Source: Glycocaulis sp050485565 (lineage in GTDB: Bacteria > Pseudomonadota > Alphaproteobacteria > Caulobacterales > Maricaulaceae). From it: a DNA stretch of 64,000 bases. The translations under genes were made by a program, and so were the position numbers. The stretch covers positions 1-64,000 of the forward strand of contig NZ_JBJHBQ010000011.1 of NCBI RefSeq assembly GCF_050485565.1, given 5' to 3'. The notes below the pieces were generated by a model. That model saw nothing but the letters and a program-made list of their open reading frames with translations. It had not been told where the DNA came from and did not search any database. Shown here piece by piece: positions 1 through 8,485 of this stretch (positions are counted from its first letter, which is position 1; each line of letters opens with the position of its first letter).

Positions 1-60
1 AAGCTGACCATTGCCGGGGCGCTGGCTCTGATGCTGGCGGTCTGGATCGGCTATACCTGA
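1..60 (+). CDS. C-terminal end of a membrane protein (partial)
   Basis: Only the last 19 codons before a TGA stop are in the window; the gene begins upstream. The visible peptide is hydrophobic (many Leu, Ala and Ile) and ends in Trp-Ile-Gly-Tyr-Thr, as expected of a C-terminal transmembrane helix. The frame is open from the first base. Nothing more can be said about function. Confidence 0.5.
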   Translation, partial: KLTIAGALALMLAVWIGYT

Positions 61-69
61 CCGGGCGGC

Positions 70-609
70 CTACTCTGCCGGTTCCATTCTGAGCTCCAGC
101 GTCAGCACATTGTCACCAATAGGTGACTGGTCGTCGGCACCGCTGACGCTGGCGGCGTGCAGGATAACCGGCTGCGCTGCATCCTCCGGTGCCACCCATT
201 CCAGCTCCCATACCGCCTCGCCGTCCTCAACGGGCTGCGGGGCGGAATGGCTGGCATAGATCACCTCGTCCAGCGTGCCTGTCTGGCTGCCGCTTCCGGC
301 ACCGAGCTGGCCGGCGCTGGCACCGTCTTCAAACCTTGCCGAGAGCTGGAAGCCCGCCACGGCGGCATCGGCGTCCATCACGCGCACGAAGAAGCGATAG
401 CGCTCTCCGGGCGCGTACACATCCACCCCCTCAACGCGCAGGGCGATGTCGTCGCCTTGCGAGCCGCCGAAATGACAGGACGCGCAGCTCCCCTCGCCAA
501 ACCCGCCCGTATGGCCCAGCAGCGCGCCCTCAGGGAATGCGATTGCGGACGGCAGGAAGGCAAGGCTGGCAGAGGCGAGCGCCCCTGCCAGCCAGAGACG
601 GCGCTTCAT
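70..609 (-). CDS. Secreted CxxCH protein, choice-of-anchor V / Reelin-like domain
   Basis: A 179-residue exported protein. Residues 1-24 form a signal peptide with two Arg, a hydrophobic core and cleavage near Ala-Ile-Ala-Phe. A CASCH motif follows at residues 42-46, in the GxTGxxGxxxCxxCH setting typical of choice-of-anchor V proteins. The rest looks like a beta-sandwich similar to Reelin/NxxC domains. CxxCH could bind covalent heme c, but one motif in this family does not prove it. No C-terminal membrane anchor or sorting tail is visible. The ATG overlaps the stop of the upstream beta-propeller gene (TAATG), so the two are probably translated together. Function unknown. Confidence 0.7.
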   Translation of the reverse strand: MKRRLWLAGALASASLAFLPSAIAFPEGALLGHTGGFGEGSCASCHFGGSQGDDIALRVEGVDVYAPGERYRFFVRVMDADAAVAGFQLSARFEDGASAGQLGAGSGSQTGTLDEVIYASHSAPQPVEDGEAVWELEWVAPEDAAQPVILHAASVSGADDQSPIGDNVLTLELRMEPAE

Positions 610-1616
610 TATGGCGCGTCCTGCACGGCGGCGCGTCCGATTGTGTTGGTGTCGGCACCGAACCAGATGAAGCGGGTCTCGCCGTCAAACACCATGTGGC
701 GCACCGTGCCGCCGCCCGAAGGAACGGCCACCGGGGCGGTGAAGGTCTCGGTTTCCGGATCAAAGCCCACGAACAGATTCGGCTGCGGGCCGGTCTCCAC
801 GAACCAGAGCATGCCATTATCATCGCTGGCCATGGCATAGGGGCGGGAATCTTCGCCCGAAGGCGAGCGCCATTCGGTGATCTCCTCGCTAGAGGGGTCA
901 TAGCGGCCGATATAGCCGTCGGCGTAATCGACATACCAGACCGTGCCATCGCCGGGCAGGGCCATGCGGCGGGGCCGTGTGGTCTCGCGCGGCAGGTCGA
1001 TTTCCTGAATTTCGCCATCTACGATAGTCGCCAGACGATTGGTGCCGAACAGCACGGCCCAGGGCTGGTCATTATCATCGACCAGCAGGCCATAGGGGCG
1101 GGAACCTGGCCGTTCCACATCCCACAGCGTGATCTCGCGGGTTTCGCGGTCCATGAAGCCCAGCTGATTGGCACCCTGCAGGGTGAACCAGAGATTGCCC
1201 TCAGAATCAAAATCCATGGTGTGGACGTCGCGGCGGCCATCGCCGGGTATCTCGATAATGTCGATCTCGCGGGTTTCCGGATCGACAAAGCCGATATGGC
1301 CGACGCGATTGCCTGCATACCAGGCGCCTTCTTCGTCCGCGATCACGGTGTGCGGGCCAGCGCCGTCAACGAGATCGGTGCGGGTAAACTCGCCGGTTTC
1401 AGGGTCAAGCGTGGCCACATAGTGCGTGCGCTGGCCGACAAACCAGATCGTGCCGTCAGGGGCGACATAAGGGTCACGCGGCCGGCTTTCCTCGTAAGGC
1501 ACCGTCCATTCATGGATATCCACCGTCGCGCCATGGGTCTCCTGCGCGAGTACGGCAGGGCTGGCCGACAGGGCGAGCGCCGCGCTCAAAGACAGCGATT
1601 GCATGAGGCGTGTCAT
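609..1616 (-). CDS. Exported Vgb-like (streptogramin lyase family) beta-propeller protein
   Basis: A 335-residue protein. The start at 1616 was chosen because GGGAGGA lies about 8 bases upstream and the N-terminus is then a clean signal peptide ending in Ala-Val-Leu-Ala. The body repeats blades of about 40 residues with D-x-x-G-x-x-W-F/Y and G-x-I-G-x-x-D-P patterns, as in virginiamycin B lyase, SMP-30 and NHL-type propellers. A true streptogramin lyase role is unlikely for a periplasmic copy; these proteins are often annotated as lyases by fold alone. It is the first gene of a two-gene operon with the CxxCH protein, which suggests a shared extracytoplasmic role. Confidence 0.75.
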   Translation of the reverse strand: MTRLMQSLSLSAALALSASPAVLAQETHGATVDIHEWTVPYEESRPRDPYVAPDGTIWFVGQRTHYVATLDPETGEFTRTDLVDGAGPHTVIADEEGAWYAGNRVGHIGFVDPETREIDIIEIPGDGRRDVHTMDFDSEGNLWFTLQGANQLGFMDRETREITLWDVERPGSRPYGLLVDDNDQPWAVLFGTNRLATIVDGEIQEIDLPRETTRPRRMALPGDGTVWYVDYADGYIGRYDPSSEEITEWRSPSGEDSRPYAMASDDNGMLWFVETGPQPNLFVGFDPETETFTAPVAVPSGGGTVRHMVFDGETRFIWFGADTNTIGRAAVQDAP

Positions 1617-1847
1617 CAAAAGTCCTCCCGTTCGTATTTTCATACCGGAAGTAACTCTATCGCGCCGGGCCGGTTCCTGCAGGAAGACCCGGTTCACGCC
1701 TTCGTGAGGGCGCAGGTGCATAGCCGCTTGCCTGTAAGCCCGGCGCGAAATGGAGCGGATTTGGTAAACCACTGATTCACCGAACTTTTTTATAGGCGCT
1801 TAAGGTGTGATCATCATCCTGATGTGTGGATTGCGCGGAAAGAAGCG

Positions 1848-3092
1848 ATGATCGCGAACATCAGGGGCCATCTGACGGGATTTTTTGGGGACCGGCGCGG
1901 ACAGATTGCTGTCATCGCCGCGATTTGCGCGCCTGTGATGATCGCCGGTGCCGGTATCGGCGCCGAGAGCGGCTATTGGTACTTTCAGCAACGCGTGGCG
2001 CAGATGAGCGCCGATGTGTCGGCATTCGCCGGTGCTGTGGAGGCTCGCAGCGGACAGCCCCTGGAAGTCATCAGCGCGACCGCGCTGGCCGAGGCGGAAC
2101 GTCATGGCTACCGTCCGGCTCGGGGGGGTATCGAGGTGAACAATCCGCCCCTGAGCGGGGCCAACCGGAATATCCGGTCGGTCGAGGTCATCATCCAGCA
2201 GACCCACCCGCGCCATTTCTCTCGCATGTTCCTTGATCGCGACATCACCTTCACGGTGCGTGCGGTGGCCCGTTTTGACGAGCCGGGTCCGGCCTGCCTT
2301 CTTGCGCTCGATCCTGCCGGCGAGCAGTCGCTCCTTTTTTCGGGATCGACGGATGTGACCCTCGCGGGCTGCGATCTGATGTCGAACTCGATCAATACCC
2401 AGGCATTGGCCATTACCGGATCCGGGCAGGTCATCACCTCTTGTGCCAATTCGGTCGGGGGCATGAACATCTCCGGTCAGCTTGACCTGACCGATTGCCT
2501 GGAGCCGCGCCTGAACATGCCGCCGGCCCTGGACCCGCTGGCCGATCTCGTCCCGCCGATTGCCGGGGGGTGCCGTAACCTGCCCGCTGGCGGCGGGGGT
2601 GGACTGCGCACGATCAGCCCGGGGCGGTATTGCAATGGCATGACCTTCAACGGAGATGTCCATCTCGAGCCAGGCGTCTACATCGTTGATGGCGGTGCGT
2701 TCCGCCTGAATGGCGGCGCCCATGTCACGGGCGACGACGTAACCATCTACCTCACGAACAATGCGACCGTGCAGATGAACGGTAATGCCGACATCTTCCT
2801 CAGCGCGCCGGAGACGGGCGAGTATGCAGGCGTGCTGTTCTGGGGGGACCGGGACAATGCGGCCAATACCACCGCTCAGTTCAACGGCACAGCGGCCAGC
2901 TCGCTCAAGGGTGCGCTCTACTTTCCGTCTCAGACCCTCAATATACGCGGGAATTTCTCCGGCAGTGATGGTTGTATGCGGATCATCGCCTACCGGGTGG
3001 AAATGAGCGGTAACTCCAGCCTGAACATCAATTGTTCACGCTCGGGCATGGTGTCGATGCAGACCCCCGGCTTTGTCCGGCTGGTGGAGTAG
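1848..3092 (+). CDS. TadG-like pilus assembly protein with N-terminal Tad domain
   Basis: About 414 residues. ATG at 1848 is preceded by GGAAAGAAG and is preferred over an ATG 24 bases upstream. Residues around 12-40 form the Tad/TadE-G hydrophobic segment (GQIAVIAAICAPVMIAG), which is inner-membrane anchored with most of the protein outside. A glycine- and asparagine-rich region follows, in which repeated short strands suggest a beta-helix-like C-terminal half. It heads three adjacent genes with the same N-terminal signature. TadG/TadE proteins are minor pseudopilins or assembly factors of Flp/Tad pili. No Tad ATPase, secretin or prepilin peptidase is in the window, so the apparatus must be elsewhere if it exists. 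Confidence 0.75.
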   Translation: MIANIRGHLTGFFGDRRGQIAVIAAICAPVMIAGAGIGAESGYWYFQQRVAQMSADVSAFAGAVEARSGQPLEVISATALAEAERHGYRPARGGIEVNNPPLSGANRNIRSVEVIIQQTHPRHFSRMFLDRDITFTVRAVARFDEPGPACLLALDPAGEQSLLFSGSTDVTLAGCDLMSNSINTQALAITGSGQVITSCANSVGGMNISGQLDLTDCLEPRLNMPPALDPLADLVPPIAGGCRNLPAGGGGGLRTISPGRYCNGMTFNGDVHLEPGVYIVDGGAFRLNGGAHVTGDDVTIYLTNNATVQMNGNADIFLSAPETGEYAGVLFWGDRDNAANTTAQFNGTAASSLKGALYFPSQTLNIRGNFSGSDGCMRIIAYRVEMSGNSSLNINCSRSGMVSMQTPGFVRLVE

Positions 3093-3097
3093 GTGTG

Positions 3098-3526
3098 ATG
3101 CTCCACTTCATGCGGTTCAAGGGTTTCCTGCGGGATAGGTCCGGCAGCCCGGCGGTGGAGTTTGCCTTGCTGGCGCCGGTATTTCTGGTTCTGATCGTCG
3201 CGGCCAGCGATGTGGCCCATATCGCGTTCCAGCGTTCGGACATGACCGGCGCGATCCGGTCGGGCACCCAGTATTTCATGGCCGGGGGTACTCATCCGGA
3301 CCGGGCAAAGGTGATTGTGGAGGATGCCTGGGGCTCGCGGCCTGACGAAGCGGTAGTGCGGGTAGAACGCATCTGCGAGTGCGGCGATGTGGAGGCGTCC
3401 TGCAACCTGCTCTGTCCGGATCAGAGCGTGCCTCTGGCTTATGCGGTGATTACGATTGAAGCGCCGATGGCCGGGCTTTTCCTCACGCACTATTCCTCCG
3501 TGAGCGACAAGGTGAGGGTACGCTGA
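3098..3526 (+). CDS. TadE-like pseudopilin-family protein
   Basis: About 142 residues from ATG 3098, five bases after the TadG-like stop, with GGAG/AGG sequence upstream. The N-terminus carries the TadE hallmark: a short basic head, then SPAVEFALLAPVFLVLIV with the Glu in the prepilin-like position and a single membrane helix. The exported C-terminal part contains a Cys-rich stretch (ICECGDVEASCNLLC), so disulfides are likely. Its stop overlaps the next start (TGATG). Probable role: minor component of a Tad/Flp-type pilus. Specific function is not deducible. Confidence 0.8.
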   Translation: MLHFMRFKGFLRDRSGSPAVEFALLAPVFLVLIVAASDVAHIAFQRSDMTGAIRSGTQYFMAGGTHPDRAKVIVEDAWGSRPDEAVVRVERICECGDVEASCNLLCPDQSVPLAYAVITIEAPMAGLFLTHYSSVSDKVRVR

Positions 3527-3930
3527 TGCCATATCGGACCTGGCAGCGCTTCCTTGCCCAGACTGCGGGTACCAGTGCGGTGGAGTTTGCCATGCTGGCA
3601 CCGGTTTTCATCGTTTTGCTGGTGGCAGGCGTGGCGTTCGGTCAGGGCTTTTACGCGATTGGGTCGGTCCAGTGGGCTGTGGAGCGCACGGCGCGCGATC
3701 TGATGATTGATGGCAGTCTGAGTGAGGCCCAGTATGAAGCACGTGTGCGGGCCTTGACGGAGAATTTCACCGGCATGGATTTCGATGTCAGCTACGCCAC
3801 GGAGAATTACGGCGAGATCGAGGTGATGCAGGTGCGCACCATTCTGCGCTACCCGGTACGGATTCCGCTGATGGACCCGGTGTGGCTGACCTATCCGGTT
3901 GAAACCTATGCGCCGCGCCCTGTGGGGTAG
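3526..3930 (+). CDS. TadE-like pseudopilin-family protein
   Basis: 134 residues, starting on the last base of the preceding stop codon (TGATG), so translationally coupled. The N-terminal segment TSAVEFAMLAPVFIVLLVAG is the TadE signature: Glu at the start of one transmembrane helix. The remaining ~95 residues face the periplasm. It is the third member of a TadG-TadE-TadE operon, and two TadE-like subunits side by side is the usual arrangement. Paralogue of the preceding gene. Confidence 0.8.
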   Translation: MPYRTWQRFLAQTAGTSAVEFAMLAPVFIVLLVAGVAFGQGFYAIGSVQWAVERTARDLMIDGSLSEAQYEARVRALTENFTGMDFDVSYATENYGEIEVMQVRTILRYPVRIPLMDPVWLTYPVETYAPRPVG

Positions 3931-4039
3931 TGAAAGCAGACTCTGGACGAGCGCCTCAGTTCAATTCGGGTTTTTTCGGAACCTTGATGGCGCGCGCCGG
4001 TTGAATGGGCCAGCTACCCGACACCTGCTGGAGGCACCC

Positions 4040-5215
4040 ATGATCCTGCCGCTGAGGACTATGCTCCTGACAAGCTCTATTATTTTCGCCAGTGCGCCCG
4101 GATTGGCGCAAGAGGCCATCGAGGCTGGCGGACAGGCGCTCGCCCTGCACACGGTTGCCACCGGCCTTGAGCACCCTTGGGCGCTCGCCTTCATTACAGA
4201 TGACACCTATCTGGTGACTGAGCGCAACTCGGGCGCGCTGCGGTCCGGGAATGTGAATGGCACCCTGTCAGACCCGATCTGGGAAGCGGACGATCTGTTC
4301 CGTTTCGAGGGCGAAACCAGCCGCAGCCAGGCGGGCCTGTTCGATGTCCAGCTGCATCCGCACTTCGAGGAAAACGGCTGGGTCTATATCAGCTATTCGC
4401 GGCAGACCGAGCGCGGCGCAGCGCTTGTCGTGGTGCGCGGAACGGTCTCCCGGGAGGACAGGGACGTCACCTTCAGCGATGTCGAGGACATCTTCGTGAT
4501 GAAGGAGGACGATCAGGATTCCAGCGGCCTGCACTTTGGCGGGCGCATGGCGTTCGATCCGTCCGATGCCTCGCTGTTCCTGTCGGTCGGTGAGCGGCGT
4601 AACATTTCCCGTTCGCAGGACGCCAGCGATCAGGCAGGCGCTGTACTGCGGATGACCGATAGCGGCGAGGCCCACCCCGACAATCCGTCTTTTGAGACCG
4701 AGGGAGATGGAGAGTTGTCCGATCCGTATGTCTACGCAATCGGTGTGCGCAACATTCAGGCACTCGCCATGCGCCCCGGCGGCGGCCAGCTCTGGGCTGC
4801 TGACCATGGCCCTGAAGGCGGCGACGCGATCCGCCACCTTGCCTCCGGCACCAATCATGGCTGGCCCTTCGTCACTGGCGGCGAGGATTATTCCGGCGCG
4901 CCGCTCGGTGTGGGCGAGCAGATGGAAGGCATGACCCCCGCCGTGCATGTATTTGATGAGACTATCGCGCCCTCGGGGCTGGCATTTGTCACTGCGGAAA
5001 GCGCCTTCCAGGACTGGTCAGGCAATATGCTGGTCGGCGGGCTCTATGCCGAAGGCGTGGTACGCGTGCAGTTGCAGGGTGATGTGTTGGCAAGTCAGCA
5101 ACTGATCGAGCTTGGCCATCGCGTGCGTGACGTACGCAATGGCCCTGACGGTGCGATCTGGATGGTCACAGACCACGCTGATGGCGTTGTGCTGCGCCTT
5201 GTACCCGAGGGCTGA
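4040..5215 (+). CDS. PQQ-dependent aldose sugar dehydrogenase (soluble, YliI/Asd type)
   Basis: 391 residues from ATG 4040, which has GGAGG about 6 bases upstream. A signal peptide (ending Gly-Leu-Ala-Gln) targets the periplasm. The six-bladed propeller carries the family landmarks: GLEHPWALAF near the mature N-terminus, LHFGGRMAFD, YAIGVRNIQALA, and the W-A-A-D-H-G-P-E-G-G-D stretch near the active site, where relatives bind PQQ and calcium. Enzymes of this family oxidise aldoses to lactones and pass electrons to the respiratory chain. Monocistronic; it converges on dnaE2 with 3 bases between the stops. Substrate unknown. Confidence 0.85.
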   Translation: MILPLRTMLLTSSIIFASAPGLAQEAIEAGGQALALHTVATGLEHPWALAFITDDTYLVTERNSGALRSGNVNGTLSDPIWEADDLFRFEGETSRSQAGLFDVQLHPHFEENGWVYISYSRQTERGAALVVVRGTVSREDRDVTFSDVEDIFVMKEDDQDSSGLHFGGRMAFDPSDASLFLSVGERRNISRSQDASDQAGAVLRMTDSGEAHPDNPSFETEGDGELSDPYVYAIGVRNIQALAMRPGGGQLWAADHGPEGGDAIRHLASGTNHGWPFVTGGEDYSGAPLGVGEQMEGMTPAVHVFDETIAPSGLAFVTAESAFQDWSGNMLVGGLYAEGVVRVQLQGDVLASQQLIELGHRVRDVRNGPDGAIWMVTDHADGVVLRLVPEG

Positions 5216-5218
5216 TGC

Positions 5219-8200
5219 TCAGTGAAAATCCCGGCTTTTGGGGATGACGCGCACATCGCGCGGATGGCGGGCGTGCGAGCTGTCCTTTGGTGGCGGGCCG
5301 CGCCGCGCCATGACGGGCCGGCGCACCTCATCGACCGGGGCCATCGCGCCGTCCAGCATCTCGCGCTGGGCGTCCTCGCTCAGGTAAAGGAGATCGCCGG
5401 AGCGGTCCTCCAGCCTTTCCGCGATGATGTGGGTGACATTGTCGGCCGTCTGCACCCGGCCCGTCACGGCGAGGATACGCGCGCCCATCACGACCGGGCG
5501 GAATTGCTCTGCCACCTTCTTCCAGACAATCAGATTGGCGATGCCGGTCTCGTCCTCGATGGTGATGAAGAGCACGCCCTTGGCGGTGCCGGGTTTCTGG
5601 CGCACCAGCACCAGCCCGCCTGTACGCACCCTGCGGCCCGTCGGCGTGGTGCAGGCTTCCTGTGTTGTCGCGAGGCGTTCCTCGCGCCACAGCCCCCTTA
5701 AAAGCGCCATGGGATGGCTTTTGAGCGACAAGCGGAGCGTCTGGTAGTCCTGCACGACATGCTCAGACAGCGGCATTTGCGGCAGCTCCGTGCGTGTCTT
5801 CTCCACCCCATCGCCCGCCAGCGCCAGCAGGGGGGCCGGGGCCTCGACTGTCTCGCCGCGTATCGCCCACAGCGCCTCGCGCCGGGAGAGGTCCAGCGAG
5901 GTGAAGGCATCGGCGCTGGCGAGCTTTTCCAGCGTGGCGCGCGGCAGGCGCGTGCGGGCGCGAAGGTCTGCCGGGCTGGCATAGCCATCACCGCGCAGGG
6001 CCGTCAGCCGCGCCATCTCTTCTTCCTTCAGGCCATCAATCTGGCGTAGACCCAGACGCAGCGCGAAGGGCCATTGGCTGCCTTGCGCGGGTTCCAGCGT
6101 ATTGTCCCAGCCCGAATGGTTGATGTCGGCGGGGCGCACCCCCACCCCATGCTCCCTGGCATCGCGCACGATCTGGGCGGGCGCGTAGAACCCCATGGGC
6201 TGAGCGTTCAGCAGGGCGGCGGCAAACACCTCCGGATGGTGGCATTTGATCCATGAGGAGACATAAACCAGCAGCGCAAACGAGGCAGCATGGCTTTCAG
6301 GAAAGCCGTACTCGCCAAAGCCCTTGATCTGGTCAAAGCAGCGCGCGGCGAACTCCGGCGCATAGCCGCGCGCCACCATGCCCTGCACCATCTTCTCCTC
6401 GTAATTGCGGATCGTGCCTACGCGCCGGAAGGTCGCCATGGCGCGGCGCAATCCATTGGCCTCGTCGGGCGTGAATTTGGCGGCATCAATGGCGATCTGC
6501 ATGGCCTGCTCCTGAAAGAGCGGCACGCCGAGCGTGCGATGGAGGATGCTTTTCAGCTCGTCTGCCGGGCCATGCTCCGGCGCGGGCGAGGGATAGGTGA
6601 CGGCTTCAGTGCCTTTGCGGCGGCGCAAATAGGGATGGACCATATCGCCCTGTATGGGGCCGGGGCGCACAATGGCGACCTGGATGACGAGATCGTAGAA
6701 GGCTTGAGGCTTCAGGCGCGGCAGCATGTTCATCTGCGCGCGGCTTTCCACCTGGAAGACGCCAAGGCTGTCGGCCCGGCACAGCATTTCGTAGGTGGCC
6801 TTGTCGTCGGGCGGGATGCTGGCGAGCGTGTGGTGGATACCCTTGTGCTGCTCGAGCAGATCAAACGCCTTGCGGATGCAGGTCAGCATGCCGAGCGCCA
6901 GCACATCCACCTTCATGATGCCCAGCGCATCGATATCGTCCTTGTCCCACTCGATGAAGGTGCGGTCCTCCATCGCGGCATTGCCGATGGGCACGGTCTC
7001 GGTCAGCAGACCCTTGGTCAGCACGAACCCGCCCACATGCTGGGAGAGGTGGCGCGGAAAGCCGATCAGCTGGCGGGTGAGGATGATCGCGCGGCGGATC
7101 ATCGGGTTTTGCGGGTCTAGGCCGGCTTCGCTTATGTGTTTGTCCTCGATCGTCTTCCCCCACGAGCCCCAGACTGTGCCGGCGAGCGCCGCCGACACGT
7201 CCTCGGTCAGACCCAGCGCCTTGCATACCTCGCGCACGGCAGAGCGCGGGCGGTAGGAGATGACGGTGGCGGTCAGCCCCGCCCGGTGGCGGCCATAGCG
7301 GGCATAGACATATTGCATCACCTCCTCGCGCCGCTCGTGCTCGAAATCGACATCGATATCAGGAGGTTCGCGGCGCTCCTTCGACAGGAAGCGCTCAAAG
7401 AGGAGGCTGCTGGTGGCGGGATCAACGCTCGTGACGCCCAGGCAGTAGCAGACAGCGGAATTAGCCGCCGAGCCGCGCCCCTGACACAGAATGCCTTGCG
7501 CGCGCGCCCACGCCACAATGTCATGCACGGTGAGGAAATAGGCCGCGTAGTCCAGCTCCGCGATGAGGGCGAGTTCCTTCTCCAGCAGCGCCTTCACCTT
7601 GCCCGGCACGCCTTGCGGGTAGCGCCAGTCCGCGCCTTTCCAGGTGAGGTATTCCAGATGACCTTGCGGGGTGGAGCCGGGCGGCACCGGCTCGTCCGGG
7701 TATTCATAACGCAGCTCATTCAGGCTGAAAGTGCAGCGCGCGGCGATGTGCCCGGTTCGCGCGATAGCGGCCTCAAACCCGGCAAAGAGGCGGGTCATCT
7801 CGGCCGGGCTTTTCAGGTGCCGCTCGGCATGGGGTTCGAGGCGGAAGCCTGCCTCCTCAATGGTGCAGTGCTCGCGTATGCAGCTCATCACGTCCTGCAA
7901 GGGGCGGCGTTCCGGCGCGTGATAGAGCACGTCATTCACGGCGATGATCGGCACGCCTGCGCGGCGTCCTAGCGCATCCAGCTGGGCGATCCGCTCCCGG
8001 TCCCGCCCCCGGTATCGCCAGGCAGCGGCCAGCCATACCCGCCCCGGCCAGAGCGCGCCCAAACGGGCCAGCACGGCCTCGAAGGCGGCATCGGGTTCTT
8101 CCGGTGGGATGATGATGAAGCACTGGCCGTCAGCGGCCTCCATCACATCCTCAAGGGTCAGGTGGCATTCGCCCTTGGGGGCTTTCATCTTGCCTAGCGA

Positions 8201-8485
8201 GATGAGGGCGGAGAGGCGGCCATAGGCGGCGCGGGTTTCGGGGTAGCAGAGAAGGCTTAAGCCGCAGGCCAGGTCCAGCCGCGCCCCGACCAGCAGTTTC
8301 AGCCCGTGTTCCTTCGCCGCGATATAGGCGCGCACCACACCGGCCAGTGTGTTGCGATCCGCCACGCCAATCGCGGAAAGCCCCAGCGCCTTGGCTTGTT
8401 CCACAAGCTCGCCGGCATGGCTTGCCCCGCGCAGGAAGGAGAAATTCGTGGTCACCTGCAGTTCGGCGTATGGGGCGGCGCTCAT
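5219..8485 (-). CDS. dnaE2: Error-prone DNA polymerase DnaE2 (ImuC)
   Basis: About 1088 residues, normal for DnaE2. It is a C-family polymerase catalytic subunit that, with ImuA and ImuB, performs translesion and mutagenic synthesis after DNA damage. An N-terminal PHP domain (from YAELQVTTNFSFLRGASH) is followed by the polymerase core with CQGRGSAANSA and the catalytic PDIDVDFEHERREEV segment, then helix-hairpin-helix and OB-fold parts. Start 8485 was chosen over the ATG 15 bases upstream because it overlaps the imuB stop (ATGA) and gives the family N-terminus. Third gene of an SOS operon; cytoplasmic, replisome-associated through the beta clamp. Confidence 0.95.
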   Translation of the reverse strand: MSAAPYAELQVTTNFSFLRGASHAGELVEQAKALGLSAIGVADRNTLAGVVRAYIAAKEHGLKLLVGARLDLACGLSLLCYPETRAAYGRLSALISLGKMKAPKGECHLTLEDVMEAADGQCFIIIPPEEPDAAFEAVLARLGALWPGRVWLAAAWRYRGRDRERIAQLDALGRRAGVPIIAVNDVLYHAPERRPLQDVMSCIREHCTIEEAGFRLEPHAERHLKSPAEMTRLFAGFEAAIARTGHIAARCTFSLNELRYEYPDEPVPPGSTPQGHLEYLTWKGADWRYPQGVPGKVKALLEKELALIAELDYAAYFLTVHDIVAWARAQGILCQGRGSAANSAVCYCLGVTSVDPATSSLLFERFLSKERREPPDIDVDFEHERREEVMQYVYARYGRHRAGLTATVISYRPRSAVREVCKALGLTEDVSAALAGTVWGSWGKTIEDKHISEAGLDPQNPMIRRAIILTRQLIGFPRHLSQHVGGFVLTKGLLTETVPIGNAAMEDRTFIEWDKDDIDALGIMKVDVLALGMLTCIRKAFDLLEQHKGIHHTLASIPPDDKATYEMLCRADSLGVFQVESRAQMNMLPRLKPQAFYDLVIQVAIVRPGPIQGDMVHPYLRRRKGTEAVTYPSPAPEHGPADELKSILHRTLGVPLFQEQAMQIAIDAAKFTPDEANGLRRAMATFRRVGTIRNYEEKMVQGMVARGYAPEFAARCFDQIKGFGEYGFPESHAASFALLVYVSSWIKCHHPEVFAAALLNAQPMGFYAPAQIVRDAREHGVGVRPADINHSGWDNTLEPAQGSQWPFALRLGLRQIDGLKEEEMARLTALRGDGYASPADLRARTRLPRATLEKLASADAFTSLDLSRREALWAIRGETVEAPAPLLALAGDGVEKTRTELPQMPLSEHVVQDYQTLRLSLKSHPMALLRGLWREERLATTQEACTTPTGRRVRTGGLVLVRQKPGTAKGVLFITIEDETGIANLIVWKKVAEQFRPVVMGARILAVTGRVQTADNVTHIIAERLEDRSGDLLYLSEDAQREMLDGAMAPVDEVRRPVMARRGPPPKDSSHARHPRDVRVIPKSRDFH

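Noticed and set aside
609..1616. Streptogramin resistance lyase
   Set aside because: Only fold-level similarity; the signal peptide and environmental alphaproteobacterial context argue against an antibiotic resistance function.
189..1775. Plus-strand open frame of 528 codons opposite the beta-propeller gene
   Set aside because: Arg/His-rich translation with no family resemblance; it is the GC-driven antisense shadow of the real minus-strand genes.
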